Source: Nitrospira tepida (GTDB taxonomy: Bacteria; Nitrospirota; Nitrospiria; Nitrospirales; Nitrospiraceae). Taken from it: a DNA stretch of 64,000 nucleotides. Location of the stretch: positions 4,498,461 through 4,562,460 of the forward strand of contig NZ_OX365700.1 of the NCBI RefSeq assembly GCF_947241125.1, given 5' to 3'. Shown piece after piece: positions 17,669-26,868 of the stretch (the stretch's first letter is position 1; every line of letters starts with the position of its first letter). A program made the translations under genes and the position numbers. The notes below the pieces were generated by a model. It was given only the letters and a program-made list of their open reading frames with translations. It was not told the origin of the DNA and did not search any database.

Positions 17669-19516
17669 TTACACCTTGTCCAGCAGATCGCGGCGCTCCT
17701 CCGCCTCTGCGCGGGAACGCGCCAGCGACGCGTACAGCATGACGCCGCGATTGCACAGCCAGGCCCCCGCGTATCCGGTCAGGAATCCCCACAGTCCCGC
17801 CTCGACCAGGCCGATCGTGGCGCCGGCCCATGTCACGCTGAAGCCGGGGAGAAACTCTCCGAGGAGAGACAGATTCGGCCCCACAACCCTGCCGCCCTTG
17901 ACCAACAGGATCGCCGTGGCCAGGAAGAGTCCCAGTCCGCCGACCGCTCCCGTCGCCACCCCCATCGCGACAGGATCCAGCCGCGCAAAGGCCCGGTCGA
18001 GCACAAGATCCAGCGCGGCCGGCACCTCGGACACCTCGTTGACCGGAACGGCCACCCGCCTGGGCACCATCCGGTCTCCGCCCCTCAACTCGGCCACGCG
18101 GCCCTCCTCGTGATATTCCATCTCGGTGTTCACGGCCCAGACGTCCCAACGCTCCCCCGTGATGTTGCGAGCCGCGTAGATCCCAGTCAGCATCGAATGG
18201 TCCTGGTTGTTGTAGCGGTGAAGCCCGTTCCGCCCGATGGTCTGCAAATTGGCAAAGGTCGCCAGATAGTCGCGGATGACCGTCACATTGGCTTGGTAGG
18301 TTTGGTCGTACACGGGATAGGCCTTTTCCATTCGGACGACCGTGCCGTCGACCACGTCCTTCGGATCGACCAAGCCCAATTGACAACACTCTCGGATGCC
18401 CAATTGGATGAGCTGCTCATCCGGCCAGGACCATTCCTCATCTTTGTCCCACAGGAAATATTCCAACCCCAACGACGTGGTGGCCGGATCCGGGACCATG
18501 TAGGGACTCCAGTTCTTGTAGTTCTGGATCCTCCCGACCTTGACGTCCGGAGAATGGATATAGATCCAGTTGTCTGGGAAGACCTCTTCGCGGTTGACGA
18601 CTAGGACCACGGTCAAATAATCCCGGTAACGGAGACGCGCCGCGGCATCCAGCACCTTGGCGGGCGGCGCAGGGCTCAGCGCGAACATGAGTTCCCGGAG
18701 CGGCATGGTCGAGACAAAGTCGGATCCGTCGAATTCCGCCCGCTCCCCGGTCAACATCGTCCCGGAGACGGACTCGACCCGTCCCCCTCGATGACGGACC
18801 CTCTGGACGTGGGTGCCGCGGACCGTCCGGACGCCCCGTTCGCCGATCACCGACTCACAGCGTTCCCACATCATGCCGGGCCCGAATCTCGGGTAGTGGA
18901 ACCGCTCGATCAAGGAGGTGATCGTCTGGCCGTCCATGCCGCGAGACGCGCGCAGCAGCGCGTTGCGGAGGGCCTGCTTGAGGGAAAGGTTCTTGATCCG
19001 CTGCGCCGCCCAATCCGCCGAGATTTCCGTGCAGGGAATCCCCCACACCTTCTCCGTATAGGTCTTGAAGAAGATGTGGTACAGCCGGGACCCGAATCGA
19101 TTCGACACCCAGTCTTCGAAGGTTTTTTCGTCATGGATATGCGCGAACCTCGCCTTGAGATAGCTGAGCGCCACCAGAAGTGACTCGACCGGCCCCAGGC
19201 CGATCAAGGCGTTGACCGGCTTCAAGGGATAGTCGAAGAAATGCTGCTTGTAATAGATCCGGGACTTGCGGGCACGCAGCAGGAACTCCTCTCCCAGGAT
19301 CTCCTGCCACAACTCATTGATCAACGGCACCTTCGAGAAAAACCGATGCCCGCCGATATCGAACCGATAGCCGCCGTAATTCACGGTTTTGGAAATCCCG
19401 CCGACCTGGGTGCCGCTTTCCAGCACGGTCGAAAGCACTCCGCGCTTGGAGAGTTCATAGGCGGACGTCAATCCGGCGGGACCGGCCCCGATGATCACGA
19501 CGGGACGCCGGGTCAC
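17669..19516 (-). CDS. FAD-dependent oxidoreductase (UDP-galactopyranose mutase-like) with C-terminal membrane domain
   Basis: A 615-residue protein. The N-terminus has the dinucleotide-binding [17 protein letters not shown] and [20 protein letters not shown], as in UDP-galactopyranose mutase and amine-oxidase-like flavoproteins of polysaccharide loci. Residues ~505-615 form a two-helix membrane domain related to the small protein encoded next. GTG 19516 overlaps the upstream stop (GTGA) and starts right at the FAD fold; the longer frame upstream lies within the glycosyltransferase gene. The function may be sugar ring contraction or another flavin-dependent sugar step at the membrane. Confidence 0.85.
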   Translation of the reverse strand: MTRRPVVIIGAGPAGLTSAYELSKRGVLSTVLESGTQVGGISKTVNYGGYRFDIGGHRFFSKVPLINELWQEILGEEFLLRARKSRIYYKQHFFDYPLKPVNALIGLGPVESLLVALSYLKARFAHIHDEKTFEDWVSNRFGSRLYHIFFKTYTEKVWGIPCTEISADWAAQRIKNLSLKQALRNALLRASRGMDGQTITSLIERFHYPRFGPGMMWERCESVIGERGVRTVRGTHVQRVRHRGGRVESVSGTMLTGERAEFDGSDFVSTMPLRELMFALSPAPPAKVLDAAARLRYRDYLTVVLVVNREEVFPDNWIYIHSPDVKVGRIQNYKNWSPYMVPDPATTSLGLEYFLWDKDEEWSWPDEQLIQLGIRECCQLGLVDPKDVVDGTVVRMEKAYPVYDQTYQANVTVIRDYLATFANLQTIGRNGLHRYNNQDHSMLTGIYAARNITGERWDVWAVNTEMEYHEEGRVAELRGGDRMVPRRVAVPVNEVSEVPAALDLVLDRAFARLDPVAMGVATGAVGGLGLFLATAILLVKGGRVVGPNLSLLGEFLPGFSVTWAGATIGLVEAGLWGFLTGYAGAWLCNRGVMLYASLARSRAEAEERRDLLDKV

Positions 19517-20592
19517 TTGGCCTTCTCCGACGGCACGGACTTCACGGAAAGCCTGCCCTTCAGATCCGAATCCCGGAACGCCGGCCTGGTCCAGGACTTC
19601 GTCAGGAATCGAAGCAGGCCGATCCCAAAGGCCAAGCCGCTGTAGAGAAAGTAGGCCCAGTGCAACGGGATGGCCCGGAAGGCGAAGAGCCATCCGCGCT
19701 TCCTGACGAACAACCGATAGAGTCGCTGATTCAGCGCAAGCAGCCCCGCCGTGGCCAGGCCCACCACAACGATCGCCCAACGCCACCACCAGGCGACGGC
19801 CAACCCCGCGACCAGGGTCCCGGCCAACAGCGTGCTGATGCGTCCGGCCATCTGCAAGTTCAAGTCATTCAGGACCGCCCGACGCGAGAGGATCAGGTGC
19901 GTCCAGGGCAGCGCCCGGCGGAACACATCGGTCAGCACGATCGAAGAAACAGTCCAGCGCTTCCAATGGGTGACCTGCAAGCTCTTCACCAGCCTGATCC
20001 GATGGCCCGCGTCTTTAAGGCGATACCCGATTTCAATATCTTCGATGGAAGGCGTCCGATAGGTTTCATCGAACCCGCCGACGGCCTCGAACACGGTCCG
20101 CCGGATGGCTCCGCAGGCGCCCCAGAAGGTCGAGGCCTCCTCGCAGCCCTCCTGATGAACCCAATGGTGCAGGAGATTTCTGTATTGCGAGAGAAAGCCG
20201 GGATCGCCCGGCTCATCATCATAGGACCCCATCACTGCCGCGACATCCGGTTCTTGCCGAAATAATTCGGCGATTCGGCCGATCGTCTCGACCCTGACCG
20301 TGACATCGGCATCGACGAAGAACAGAATCTCCCCCTGGGCCTTGGCAGCCCCCAGATTCCGCGCCCTCGCTGGTCCTCCGGCAGTCGGAATCCGCAGGAC
20401 CCGTAGCCCGAGTCGCTCGGCATAGTCCCCCGACCCGTCCGTGTCCCCATCCGCCACCACGATGATCTCAAGAGGAGGCGGCGACGAGGCCTGCAAGCTC
20501 TCCAGGCACCGGCGAAAGTGCGGCCCCCCGTTATGGACCGGGACCACGACCGAAACGGTGACGGCTTGAGCGGATTCAAACCGGTCCATCAT
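19513..20592 (-). CDS. Membrane-anchored GT2 glycosyltransferase
   Basis: About 359 residues: [21 protein letters not shown], the [12 protein letters not shown] and FFVDADVTV motifs of the GT-A fold, [11 protein letters not shown] on the acceptor side, and two or three C-terminal membrane segments. ATG codons at 20592 and 20589 are both possible; neither has a clear ribosome site. Its stop overlaps the GTG of the flavoprotein gene. Likely sugar addition on a lipid carrier. Confidence 0.88.
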   Translation of the reverse strand: MMDRFESAQAVTVSVVVPVHNGGPHFRRCLESLQASSPPPLEIIVVADGDTDGSGDYAERLGLRVLRIPTAGGPARARNLGAAKAQGEILFFVDADVTVRVETIGRIAELFRQEPDVAAVMGSYDDEPGDPGFLSQYRNLLHHWVHQEGCEEASTFWGACGAIRRTVFEAVGGFDETYRTPSIEDIEIGYRLKDAGHRIRLVKSLQVTHWKRWTVSSIVLTDVFRRALPWTHLILSRRAVLNDLNLQMAGRISTLLAGTLVAGLAVAWWWRWAIVVVGLATAGLLALNQRLYRLFVRKRGWLFAFRAIPLHWAYFLYSGLAFGIGLLRFLTKSWTRPAFRDSDLKGRLSVKSVPSEKAK

Positions 20593-20680
20593 CGGCTGGT
20601 TGGATGGCGGCAATGTGCCATAGCCTTCTACTTTACTTATGAGGCGCGTCCTCGGATCCCCCGCCTTGGGCAGACAAGGT

Positions 20681-20893
20681 CTAAGAGTATAGGGAGGCGG
20701 CCTCAGGCTCAAGCTCCCGAACATCTCTTGCCTTGCGAGCGAGCCCCCGGGAGCGACCGCCGATCGTCTGACTCACGGCAACGAGCGCGGGAACCATCTG
20801 GGCACGACTGACGAGCGCGGCCGCCTCGTGCAGGAACATTCGGGCCGTGGTTGAGCCCCTCAACATGGACGGGCAGGATCTTCCGCGCGCCAT
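20681..20893 (-). CDS. Possible small protein
   Basis: A 70-residue frame starting inside the end of the PaaK-like gene with GGAGGGG directly before the ATG. The middle reads like an amphipathic helix (ARMFLHEAAALVSRAQMVPA). It matches no family I recognise and lies in the only sizable gap of the operon; it may be non-coding. Confidence 0.25.
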   Translation of the reverse strand: MARGRSCPSMLRGSTTARMFLHEAAALVSRAQMVPALVAVSQTIGGRSRGLARKARDVRELEPEAASLYS

Positions 20894-22218
20894 CCCCTCC
20901 GGTCATCCCCGGGCATGCCCTGTTCGGAGGGACGCAGCAGGGAGCGGAAGGGTCTGAATTTTCCGCTCGGGTCAACCGGGATCGTCTCCGCCAGTTCGAT
21001 CTCGACCGCCACGCCCGACCCCACCTTGGCCGAGACCGATCGTTTCAGCGCCGCGATCTCCTGTGTCGGCGCGTCTGCCCCGGGCACAATGCGCAGGACG
21101 ATCCGATCCAGCCGCTCTTGGGTCACCTGAAACGCCCGAATCCAGGAATAGTGGATCATACCGAGTTCATAGGGATGCATCGTACGGCCATCCGGAAGAC
21201 GAAAGTAATCGACCGTTCGACCTTGGACGGATCGGATGGTCGAGAAGGGTTGTCCGCAGGAACACGAGAGGCTTCCCCTGATCACGACATCCCCCAGCCG
21301 ATACCGAATCATGGGCATGGCGTAGGCATGCAGATCCGTTCCCACGACTTCACCCTCCTCCCCTTCCATGACGGCCCGAGCGCCGTCCAGAATCTCGATG
21401 ACCACCCCGTCGTCGCAGGCGTGCAGATCTCCCGTCTGGCGGCATTGCCACGCAAGGATGTTGAACTCGATGCTGGCATAGGTATCATAGACCGGGGCGC
21501 CGAACCCCTGTTCAATCGATTCGCGCATCGGAGGCGTCAACACCTCTCCTCCCGTTCCGACGAAGCGCAGGCGGAGGGATTGCAGTTCGACCGGATCCAC
21601 CTGTTGGGCCAGTCGGGCCAGCGCGCTGGCATAGCCCGAGAGCACATCGGGCCGAATGGTCTTCAGTTCCTTCGCAATGTCCTCGGACGATTGAAAGCAA
21701 CTGACCATCACATATCGGCCAAGCCCGACCGCCTCGGCGGCGCGGTGAAGCAACCGGTTGTCTTCCGCGGACTGAGTCCGGGCCAGCATCACATAGGCAT
21801 GCAGGTCGGTGGGGCGCAGCCCATACGACCGCAGGGCACGCCATCGATAAGCGTTATGCAGCCGCTCTTCGAGCCAACTGCGCCGCACGGTCAACGGGCG
21901 ACCTGATGACCCGCTGGATCGGCTGGGAATCAGCGACGAGGGATCCACGCCCCTCGTCACGATATCCGCAATCGGGAGATCCTGAAGCTCCGCCCGCGAG
22001 GTAATGGGCACCAGCGCCAGATCTTCGATCGTCCGAATCCGGTCCGGCTTCACGCCATGCCGGTCGAAAAGCCGCCGATAGTAGGGCACCGATTCGTAGG
22101 CATGGTGGATCAGCCGGCGCAACCGTTGATTTTGGAACGACACGACCTGGTCCCGCGAGGCGCGAGGGTGACGGAGCAACGAGCCGAGCGCGGTCGCAGC
22201 CTGAACGGCGGAGAGCAT
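20860..22218 (-). CDS. PaaK-like adenylate-forming enzyme
   Basis: About 452 residues from ATG 22218 (a start at 22257 would add 13 residues and overlap the asparagine synthase gene by 35 bases). The order of motifs fits phenylacetate-CoA ligase relatives: HHAYESVPYYRRLFDRHGV near the start, the P-loop-like PSRSSGSSGRP, YASIEFNILAWQC, and the adenylation hinge MPMIRYRLGDVV; cysteines CSCGQPF follow. Such homologues are common in polysaccharide loci, where their substrate is unknown. The gene begins 4 bases after the asparagine synthase stop. Confidence 0.85.
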   Translation of the reverse strand: MLSAVQAATALGSLLRHPRASRDQVVSFQNQRLRRLIHHAYESVPYYRRLFDRHGVKPDRIRTIEDLALVPITSRAELQDLPIADIVTRGVDPSSLIPSRSSGSSGRPLTVRRSWLEERLHNAYRWRALRSYGLRPTDLHAYVMLARTQSAEDNRLLHRAAEAVGLGRYVMVSCFQSSEDIAKELKTIRPDVLSGYASALARLAQQVDPVELQSLRLRFVGTGGEVLTPPMRESIEQGFGAPVYDTYASIEFNILAWQCRQTGDLHACDDGVVIEILDGARAVMEGEEGEVVGTDLHAYAMPMIRYRLGDVVIRGSLSCSCGQPFSTIRSVQGRTVDYFRLPDGRTMHPYELGMIHYSWIRAFQVTQERLDRIVLRIVPGADAPTQEIAALKRSVSAKVGSGVAVEIELAETIPVDPSGKFRPFRSLLRPSEQGMPGDDRRGWRAEDPARPC

Positions 22219-22222
22219 GGAT

Positions 22223-24112
22223 TCAATCCGCCTTCGCGCCGCGGAGAAACCACTCATCCCAGAGTTGGACTCCCAGCACTCCGATCAATTCCCGGCCATG
22301 ATCTCCCGCACCGGCCTGTTGCCGGGCCAACAGCTCCCTCACCGCCCGCGGTTCAAAATGCCCGCGCGTCCGAAGCTCCCGCTCGGACAGCGCATCCTGC
22401 ACGAACGACGGCATCGACCGGTCCCAGGGCCAATCGGGAGCGGCCAGCCCGCGTTTCTTTCGATACGCAATCTCCTTGGGCAACAGGCCGTTCAGGGCCC
22501 GGCGCAGGATGTATTTTTCCGTGAGCTGCCGCAATTTCAGATGCGGCGGGATCTGGCTGCACAACTCGACGAATTCGTGGTCCAGAAACGGCACGCGGAC
22601 TTCCAGCCCGTGGGCCATGGAGGCGGCATCAAGGCTTCGCGTAATGTAGTCCGACAGGCGCAGATTGAGGTCAAAATACTGCAATCGAGAAAACCTCGCC
22701 CATCGCTCGAACTGAGAGGGCAGGTCAGGCGACCAGGACGACTCTCCCTCCTGATGCCATTGTGCTCTCAGCGCCTCCGAAAAGAGGCGCGGATCCACTG
22801 CATCGGTCGCATTGTCGATGACCTGCAGATAGCGCGAGCGGCTCATCGCCGCCGGGGCGCCCAAAGCTCGGCAGGATCGAGACCATAGCCTTCGAAGCGC
22901 GGGAATCCGGGAAACGAGCCGCCGCAGCCCGCTTGGCAGATGAAGAAACGGCTGCAGCAGCTTCTCCACGCGATACCAGGCATATCCCCCGAACACCTCG
23001 TCCGCCCCCTCGCCGGCCAGCACGACTTTGACCTCTTGGGAGGCCCGCTGCGCCAGGAGCAGATGCGGGATGATGCCGCCGGAGAGGCTGGGATCCTCGC
23101 GGTGCCAGATTGCCTTGGGCCAGAGATCAAAATCCTTGATCCCGCAGGCCGTGACGCTCTTGCGAAAGCGATCGGGGTGGAGATCAGACAGGATGCGGGT
23201 CGAGCCGATTTCATCGAAGCGCGGATCGTCGAACGAGACGGAAAACGTCTGGATCGGACGGCCGACCTGCCGGCTCATCACGGCCGCCACGCCGCTTGAG
23301 TCGAGCCCGCTGCTGAGGTAGGCCCCGACGGGCACGTCGCTGCGTAGATGAAATCGAACGGATTCGTCGAGTTTTGCCTGGACCGCTTCGGCCCATTCCT
23401 CTTCCCGGCGCTGGGGCACAGCCTGCCCTTGAGCCGGAAAATCGAGGTCCCAGTAGCGTTGCACCGTGAACGTCCCGGCCTGATAGAGGAGAAAGTGGGC
23501 CGGGGGGAGCCGCAGGACCCCGCGCAACAGTGTATGGGGCGCCGAGATGAACCCGACCGCGAACAGCTCCTGCATGGCATGGGCGTGGACCGTTCGCTCC
23601 ATCGCTCCGCCCGCGAGGATGGATTTGATTTCCGATCCGAAGAACAGCGCGTCGCCGGTCACGGCATAGCTCAGCGGCTTGATGCCGAAACGGTCTCGCG
23701 CCAGCAAGAGCCGGCGATGCCGGCTGTCCCACAAGGCAAAGGCAAACATGCCTCTCAGGAACTCGACGCAACGATACCCATAGTCCTCGTACAGATGCAC
23801 GATTGCCTCGGCGTCCGAATCCGTGCGGAACCGATGGCCGGCGGCAAGCAGGCGTTCCCTCAATTCGAGATAATTGTAGATTTCCCCGTTGCACACCAGG
23901 GTCACGGTTTCATCCTCATTGGAGATCGGTTGGTCGCCTCGCTTGAGATCGATGATGCTCAGACGGCGAAAACCCAGGCCGACTCCCGGACTGAGATGAA
24001 AACCTTCGCCATCGGGCCCTCGGTGCCGAACCAGATCCGTCATGCGACGGAGCCGGTGCTCGTCAACCGGTTGACGAGAATCTCGGTAGGCGATGCCCGC
24101 GATTCCGCACAT
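22223..24112 (-). CDS. asnB: Asparagine synthase-like glutamine amidotransferase
   Basis: A 629-residue protein. Residue 2 is the nucleophilic Cys of a class II glutaminase (MCGIAGIAYR), followed by VRHRGPDGEG, CNGEIYNYLELR and FGIKPL. The C-terminal synthetase domain has the ATP-binding YLSSGLDSSGVAAVM and LAGEGADEVFGGY. AsnB-like enzymes in exopolysaccharide loci are thought to amidate an acidic sugar or peptide rather than make free asparagine. The start at 24112 is fixed by the Cys2 requirement. It begins 1 base after the GNAT-like gene. Confidence 0.93.
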   Translation of the reverse strand: MCGIAGIAYRDSRQPVDEHRLRRMTDLVRHRGPDGEGFHLSPGVGLGFRRLSIIDLKRGDQPISNEDETVTLVCNGEIYNYLELRERLLAAGHRFRTDSDAEAIVHLYEDYGYRCVEFLRGMFAFALWDSRHRRLLLARDRFGIKPLSYAVTGDALFFGSEIKSILAGGAMERTVHAHAMQELFAVGFISAPHTLLRGVLRLPPAHFLLYQAGTFTVQRYWDLDFPAQGQAVPQRREEEWAEAVQAKLDESVRFHLRSDVPVGAYLSSGLDSSGVAAVMSRQVGRPIQTFSVSFDDPRFDEIGSTRILSDLHPDRFRKSVTACGIKDFDLWPKAIWHREDPSLSGGIIPHLLLAQRASQEVKVVLAGEGADEVFGGYAWYRVEKLLQPFLHLPSGLRRLVSRIPALRRLWSRSCRALGAPAAMSRSRYLQVIDNATDAVDPRLFSEALRAQWHQEGESSWSPDLPSQFERWARFSRLQYFDLNLRLSDYITRSLDAASMAHGLEVRVPFLDHEFVELCSQIPPHLKLRQLTEKYILRRALNGLLPKEIAYRKKRGLAAPDWPWDRSMPSFVQDALSERELRTRGHFEPRAVRELLARQQAGAGDHGRELIGVLGVQLWDEWFLRGAKAD

Positions 24113-24113
24113 G

Positions 24114-25223
24114 TCAGGCTCCCGGCAGAGCGGTGGCTGCGCACTCGGCAAGGCGATAGCATCGCCGGAGCCCGTCCACCCACAACTCGTCTTCCCGCTG
24201 ATGCTCGTTTCCCAGGAGGGCGGAAAACCCTCCCCCGTCGCGAAAAATCAACGGCGTATGAGACAGGAACTCCGTGACCACGGAATTCCCCTGGCGCCAC
24301 CGCAGCAGAAGGTCGTGATAGCTGTCGGGCTTGTCGTAGAGGGTGACCCCCCATTTGCTCTTGTATCGCAAGAGTCCGTCGGTCAGAGACGGACGGCTGC
24401 CCCTGAAATCCACCGTGCGGCAGCCCATCTCGCGCGCCCACTTCACGATGAAGTAATAGAGGGCCGCGACGGCCCCTTCCCGCTCCAGACTCAGGTCCCC
24501 ATCGGCCGTCCCAAGCGCCAACAGGTCGAGCGTTTCGGCCTTTCGCTCGAAGAGAACCGCGGCGACGCGTCGTCCGTCCCGCTGCACCCAGAGAATGCCT
24601 CCCCGGGCGACCCGGCGCCGGAGATCCTGCCTGCTCCGCAAAAACGCCGATTCTCCATGACGCTTCCGAGCAAACGGCAGGTACATGGATCCGTAAAAGG
24701 CATCGCAGTCCTGGGCCCCCTGCGTGACGACCGGGCGGTACTGATGGCGCCGGACAAGGACCATGTCCCGCTTGATGCTGCCGCCGCTTCGCACCAATTG
24801 TTCGAGATCCTCGGGAACGCGCAGTCTGGTTCCGACCCACTCGGGCACCGGCAGGTAACCGAGACCGGTCCATCTCCCGGCCGACCGCCGATCCACGCGC
24901 GCCACCGTCAGGTCGGCCTCTCCGCAAAGCCGGTCGAGAACGTGAGGCAGGGCCGAGAGGGTGAACTCCCCGACAGCTTCGCGCGCCGGCTCGCCTTGGA
25001 AAAATCGTTGCGCGACATACCCGACCCATGGCTCGTGCCCTGCGACCAGGAGGACGCCGGGCCGTCCGCTTCCTCGCGTCGGGCCTCGCAACCGGGCGAC
25101 CGGCGTCTTCCTGAGTCCCGACCATCCCAGCAGGGCCAGACCGACGCGCGTGATTCCCTCGCGCAGCCGATCAGGCAGGCGAGCGCCGGCCCATTCGGCC
25201 ATGTCGCGCATGACGGTACTCAT
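24114..25223 (-). CDS. GNAT/FemAB-like acyltransferase
   Basis: A 369-residue protein with the double-GNAT layout of FemAB-like proteins found in polysaccharide loci: AFYGSMYLPFARKRHG in the middle and, in the second half, ALYYFIVKWAREMGCRTVDF and the substrate-binding LLRYKSKWGVTLY. It may transfer an amino-acyl or acyl group onto a glycan or lipid-linked sugar. ATG 25223 overlaps the upstream methyltransferase stop by 4 bases and was chosen over longer upstream frames. Confidence 0.8.
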   Translation of the reverse strand: MSTVMRDMAEWAGARLPDRLREGITRVGLALLGWSGLRKTPVARLRGPTRGSGRPGVLLVAGHEPWVGYVAQRFFQGEPAREAVGEFTLSALPHVLDRLCGEADLTVARVDRRSAGRWTGLGYLPVPEWVGTRLRVPEDLEQLVRSGGSIKRDMVLVRRHQYRPVVTQGAQDCDAFYGSMYLPFARKRHGESAFLRSRQDLRRRVARGGILWVQRDGRRVAAVLFERKAETLDLLALGTADGDLSLEREGAVAALYYFIVKWAREMGCRTVDFRGSRPSLTDGLLRYKSKWGVTLYDKPDSYHDLLLRWRQGNSVVTEFLSHTPLIFRDGGGFSALLGNEHQREDELWVDGLRRCYRLAECAATALPGA

Positions 25224-26062
25224 GCCGCTTCCCGGCTGGGCTTCCGGCAACGCATGGCGACAAAATTCCCCGTGAGGTAGCGTGTCGGGAAGCGGGCCAG
25301 GCATTCCCACGTCATCAACCATCGGCCGAATCGCGCCTGCAGGGTCGTCGTCGCGTGGGCCTGGAGCCATCGGGCCACTCGCACCCCCATGACGCGGGGA
25401 CAATGCAGAATCGCCGTGGACTCAAGAATCTCCAACCCCGCCTCCTCGATCATCCGCCCGAACGGCCCAGGCCCGCAGGTGGCGCCTACATAGTACGGCA
25501 CCACGCCGAGCCGATTGAGCCAGCGGAACGGCAGACTGTTCCTCAAGGCGATGATCGGATTCGCCAAATTATCGATGGTGATGACCAACTGCCCGCCTGG
25601 TCGGACGGTCCGCGAAAGCTCCCTGAGGCTGGCCGCCATCTCGGTCAGCGAGTGAAAGTGATCGAGCGTAGAATTGGACACGACCGCATCGAACGAGTCG
25701 TCCGCAAACGGGAGCCGGCGCACATCCGCGCAGGCCATCGCCGCGTGGGGCCGCGCGGAGGCGGCCCCGCGGAGCGCCGTGATCGAGACATCCATCCCGA
25801 CCACGACCTCCGCACGGCTCATCAAAAACGTCCACAATCCTTCGCCCACCGCTTCGTCGAAGAGATCCGTTTTCAGCAATCGTCGGATCGGCGCCCTCGT
25901 CAACCATCGCGCGCAGAGCCCGAGATTGACGGCGTCGCTGTGGGCGCGCCAGAGCCGATCCGGCCCGCCCTTGGTCCACGCGCGGGCCACGTCATCCCAA
26001 TACCGCTGTTCAGCGGAGGTCGAGCCGGCCGCCGGTCGGTTCCTCTGCTCGGCTCCTTTCAT
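25220..26062 (-). CDS. Class I SAM methyltransferase
   Basis: A 280-residue methyltransferase of the UbiE/Methyltransf_11 type: EAVGEGLWTFLMSRAEVVVG in place of motif I, ACADVRRLPFADDSFDAVVS (acidic motif and FD motif), and TVRPGGQLVITIDN. Note that motif I lacks the usual glycine-rich loop after the acidic residue, with GEGLWTF instead. The downstream gene overlaps it by 4 bases. Substrate unknown; a glycan or lipid intermediate is likely from context. Confidence 0.85.
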   Translation of the reverse strand: MKGAEQRNRPAAGSTSAEQRYWDDVARAWTKGGPDRLWRAHSDAVNLGLCARWLTRAPIRRLLKTDLFDEAVGEGLWTFLMSRAEVVVGMDVSITALRGAASARPHAAMACADVRRLPFADDSFDAVVSNSTLDHFHSLTEMAASLRELSRTVRPGGQLVITIDNLANPIIALRNSLPFRWLNRLGVVPYYVGATCGPGPFGRMIEEAGLEILESTAILHCPRVMGVRVARWLQAHATTTLQARFGRWLMTWECLARFPTRYLTGNFVAMRCRKPSREAA

Positions 26063-26072
26063 GAGGTTCCCG

Positions 26073-26828
26073 TCAAAAAGGTTTGGTCCCCACCGCATAC
26101 GCCAACGACCATGGAAGCCGAACGAGAGAATCGGCGCAATCGATCGTGAACCGCGCTCGCAGCTCCTGCTCAACCTGAGGCAGCTCCGCTTTGACCATCC
26201 CGAAGAGATGCCGGCAGTACCAGACCAGGGAGGGAAGATCGGGAAAATCCCAGGTGAAGCGCTCATGCCGCTCCGAGACCTCCCGAAATCCCGCGTGAGC
26301 CATGAGGGCCGTGAGCTCGCCGGGACGAAAGAACAGCCCCTTGTGGCCGGTCAGGCTGAACCGATCCACCGCATCATTCAGGAACCATCCGACGGGCGTG
26401 CCTTCCTGGACATCCGCCACGGCAAGTTTTCCGCCGGGAATCAGCACGCGAAACGCTTCCCGGAACACATCGAGCTTGGATTCGATATGGTGCAAGCCGG
26501 CAAGGCTCCCGATCCGATCCATCGTTTCCGATGCGAGCGGCATGACGGTGAGCGAACCGAGCACGCGATCAAACCGCGGGGCGACCCCGTGAAGAAACCC
26601 TTCGGCCGGCTCAAGACAAATGATTCCCCGATGGTGTCCGCGCCGCTGCTCCAGACCCTCGGCCAGATATCCGCCCCCGGCCGGCGCATCGCAACACTGA
26701 TGACCGGGGGCCGCATCCAAGAGGTTGATCAACAGCGACCGCTCTGTTTCCCGCACGGATGGAAGGGCGCGGCACGCTTCATTGTAGGAACCGCCGCGGG
26801 TGTTGAAAATATATTCGTAGTCCGACAT
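26073..26828 (-). CDS. Class I SAM methyltransferase
   Basis: A 251-residue methyltransferase: CCDAPAGGGYLAEGL as the SAM-binding motif I, MPLASETMDRIGSLAGLHHI as motif II, and VLIPGGKLAVADVQEGTP. The N-terminus (MSDYEYIFNTRGGSYNEAC) and the tail (SLAYAVGTKPF) are characteristic of a small family of methyltransferases in polysaccharide or sugar-amide loci. It lies 10 bases upstream of the next methyltransferase gene. Confidence 0.85.
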   Translation of the reverse strand: MSDYEYIFNTRGGSYNEACRALPSVRETERSLLINLLDAAPGHQCCDAPAGGGYLAEGLEQRRGHHRGIICLEPAEGFLHGVAPRFDRVLGSLTVMPLASETMDRIGSLAGLHHIESKLDVFREAFRVLIPGGKLAVADVQEGTPVGWFLNDAVDRFSLTGHKGLFFRPGELTALMAHAGFREVSERHERFTWDFPDLPSLVWYCRHLFGMVKAELPQVEQELRARFTIDCADSLVRLPWSLAYAVGTKPF

Positions 26829-26868
26829 GGGGGCCTCACCTCCGCGCGTCGATCAATCGCGGTCGCGT

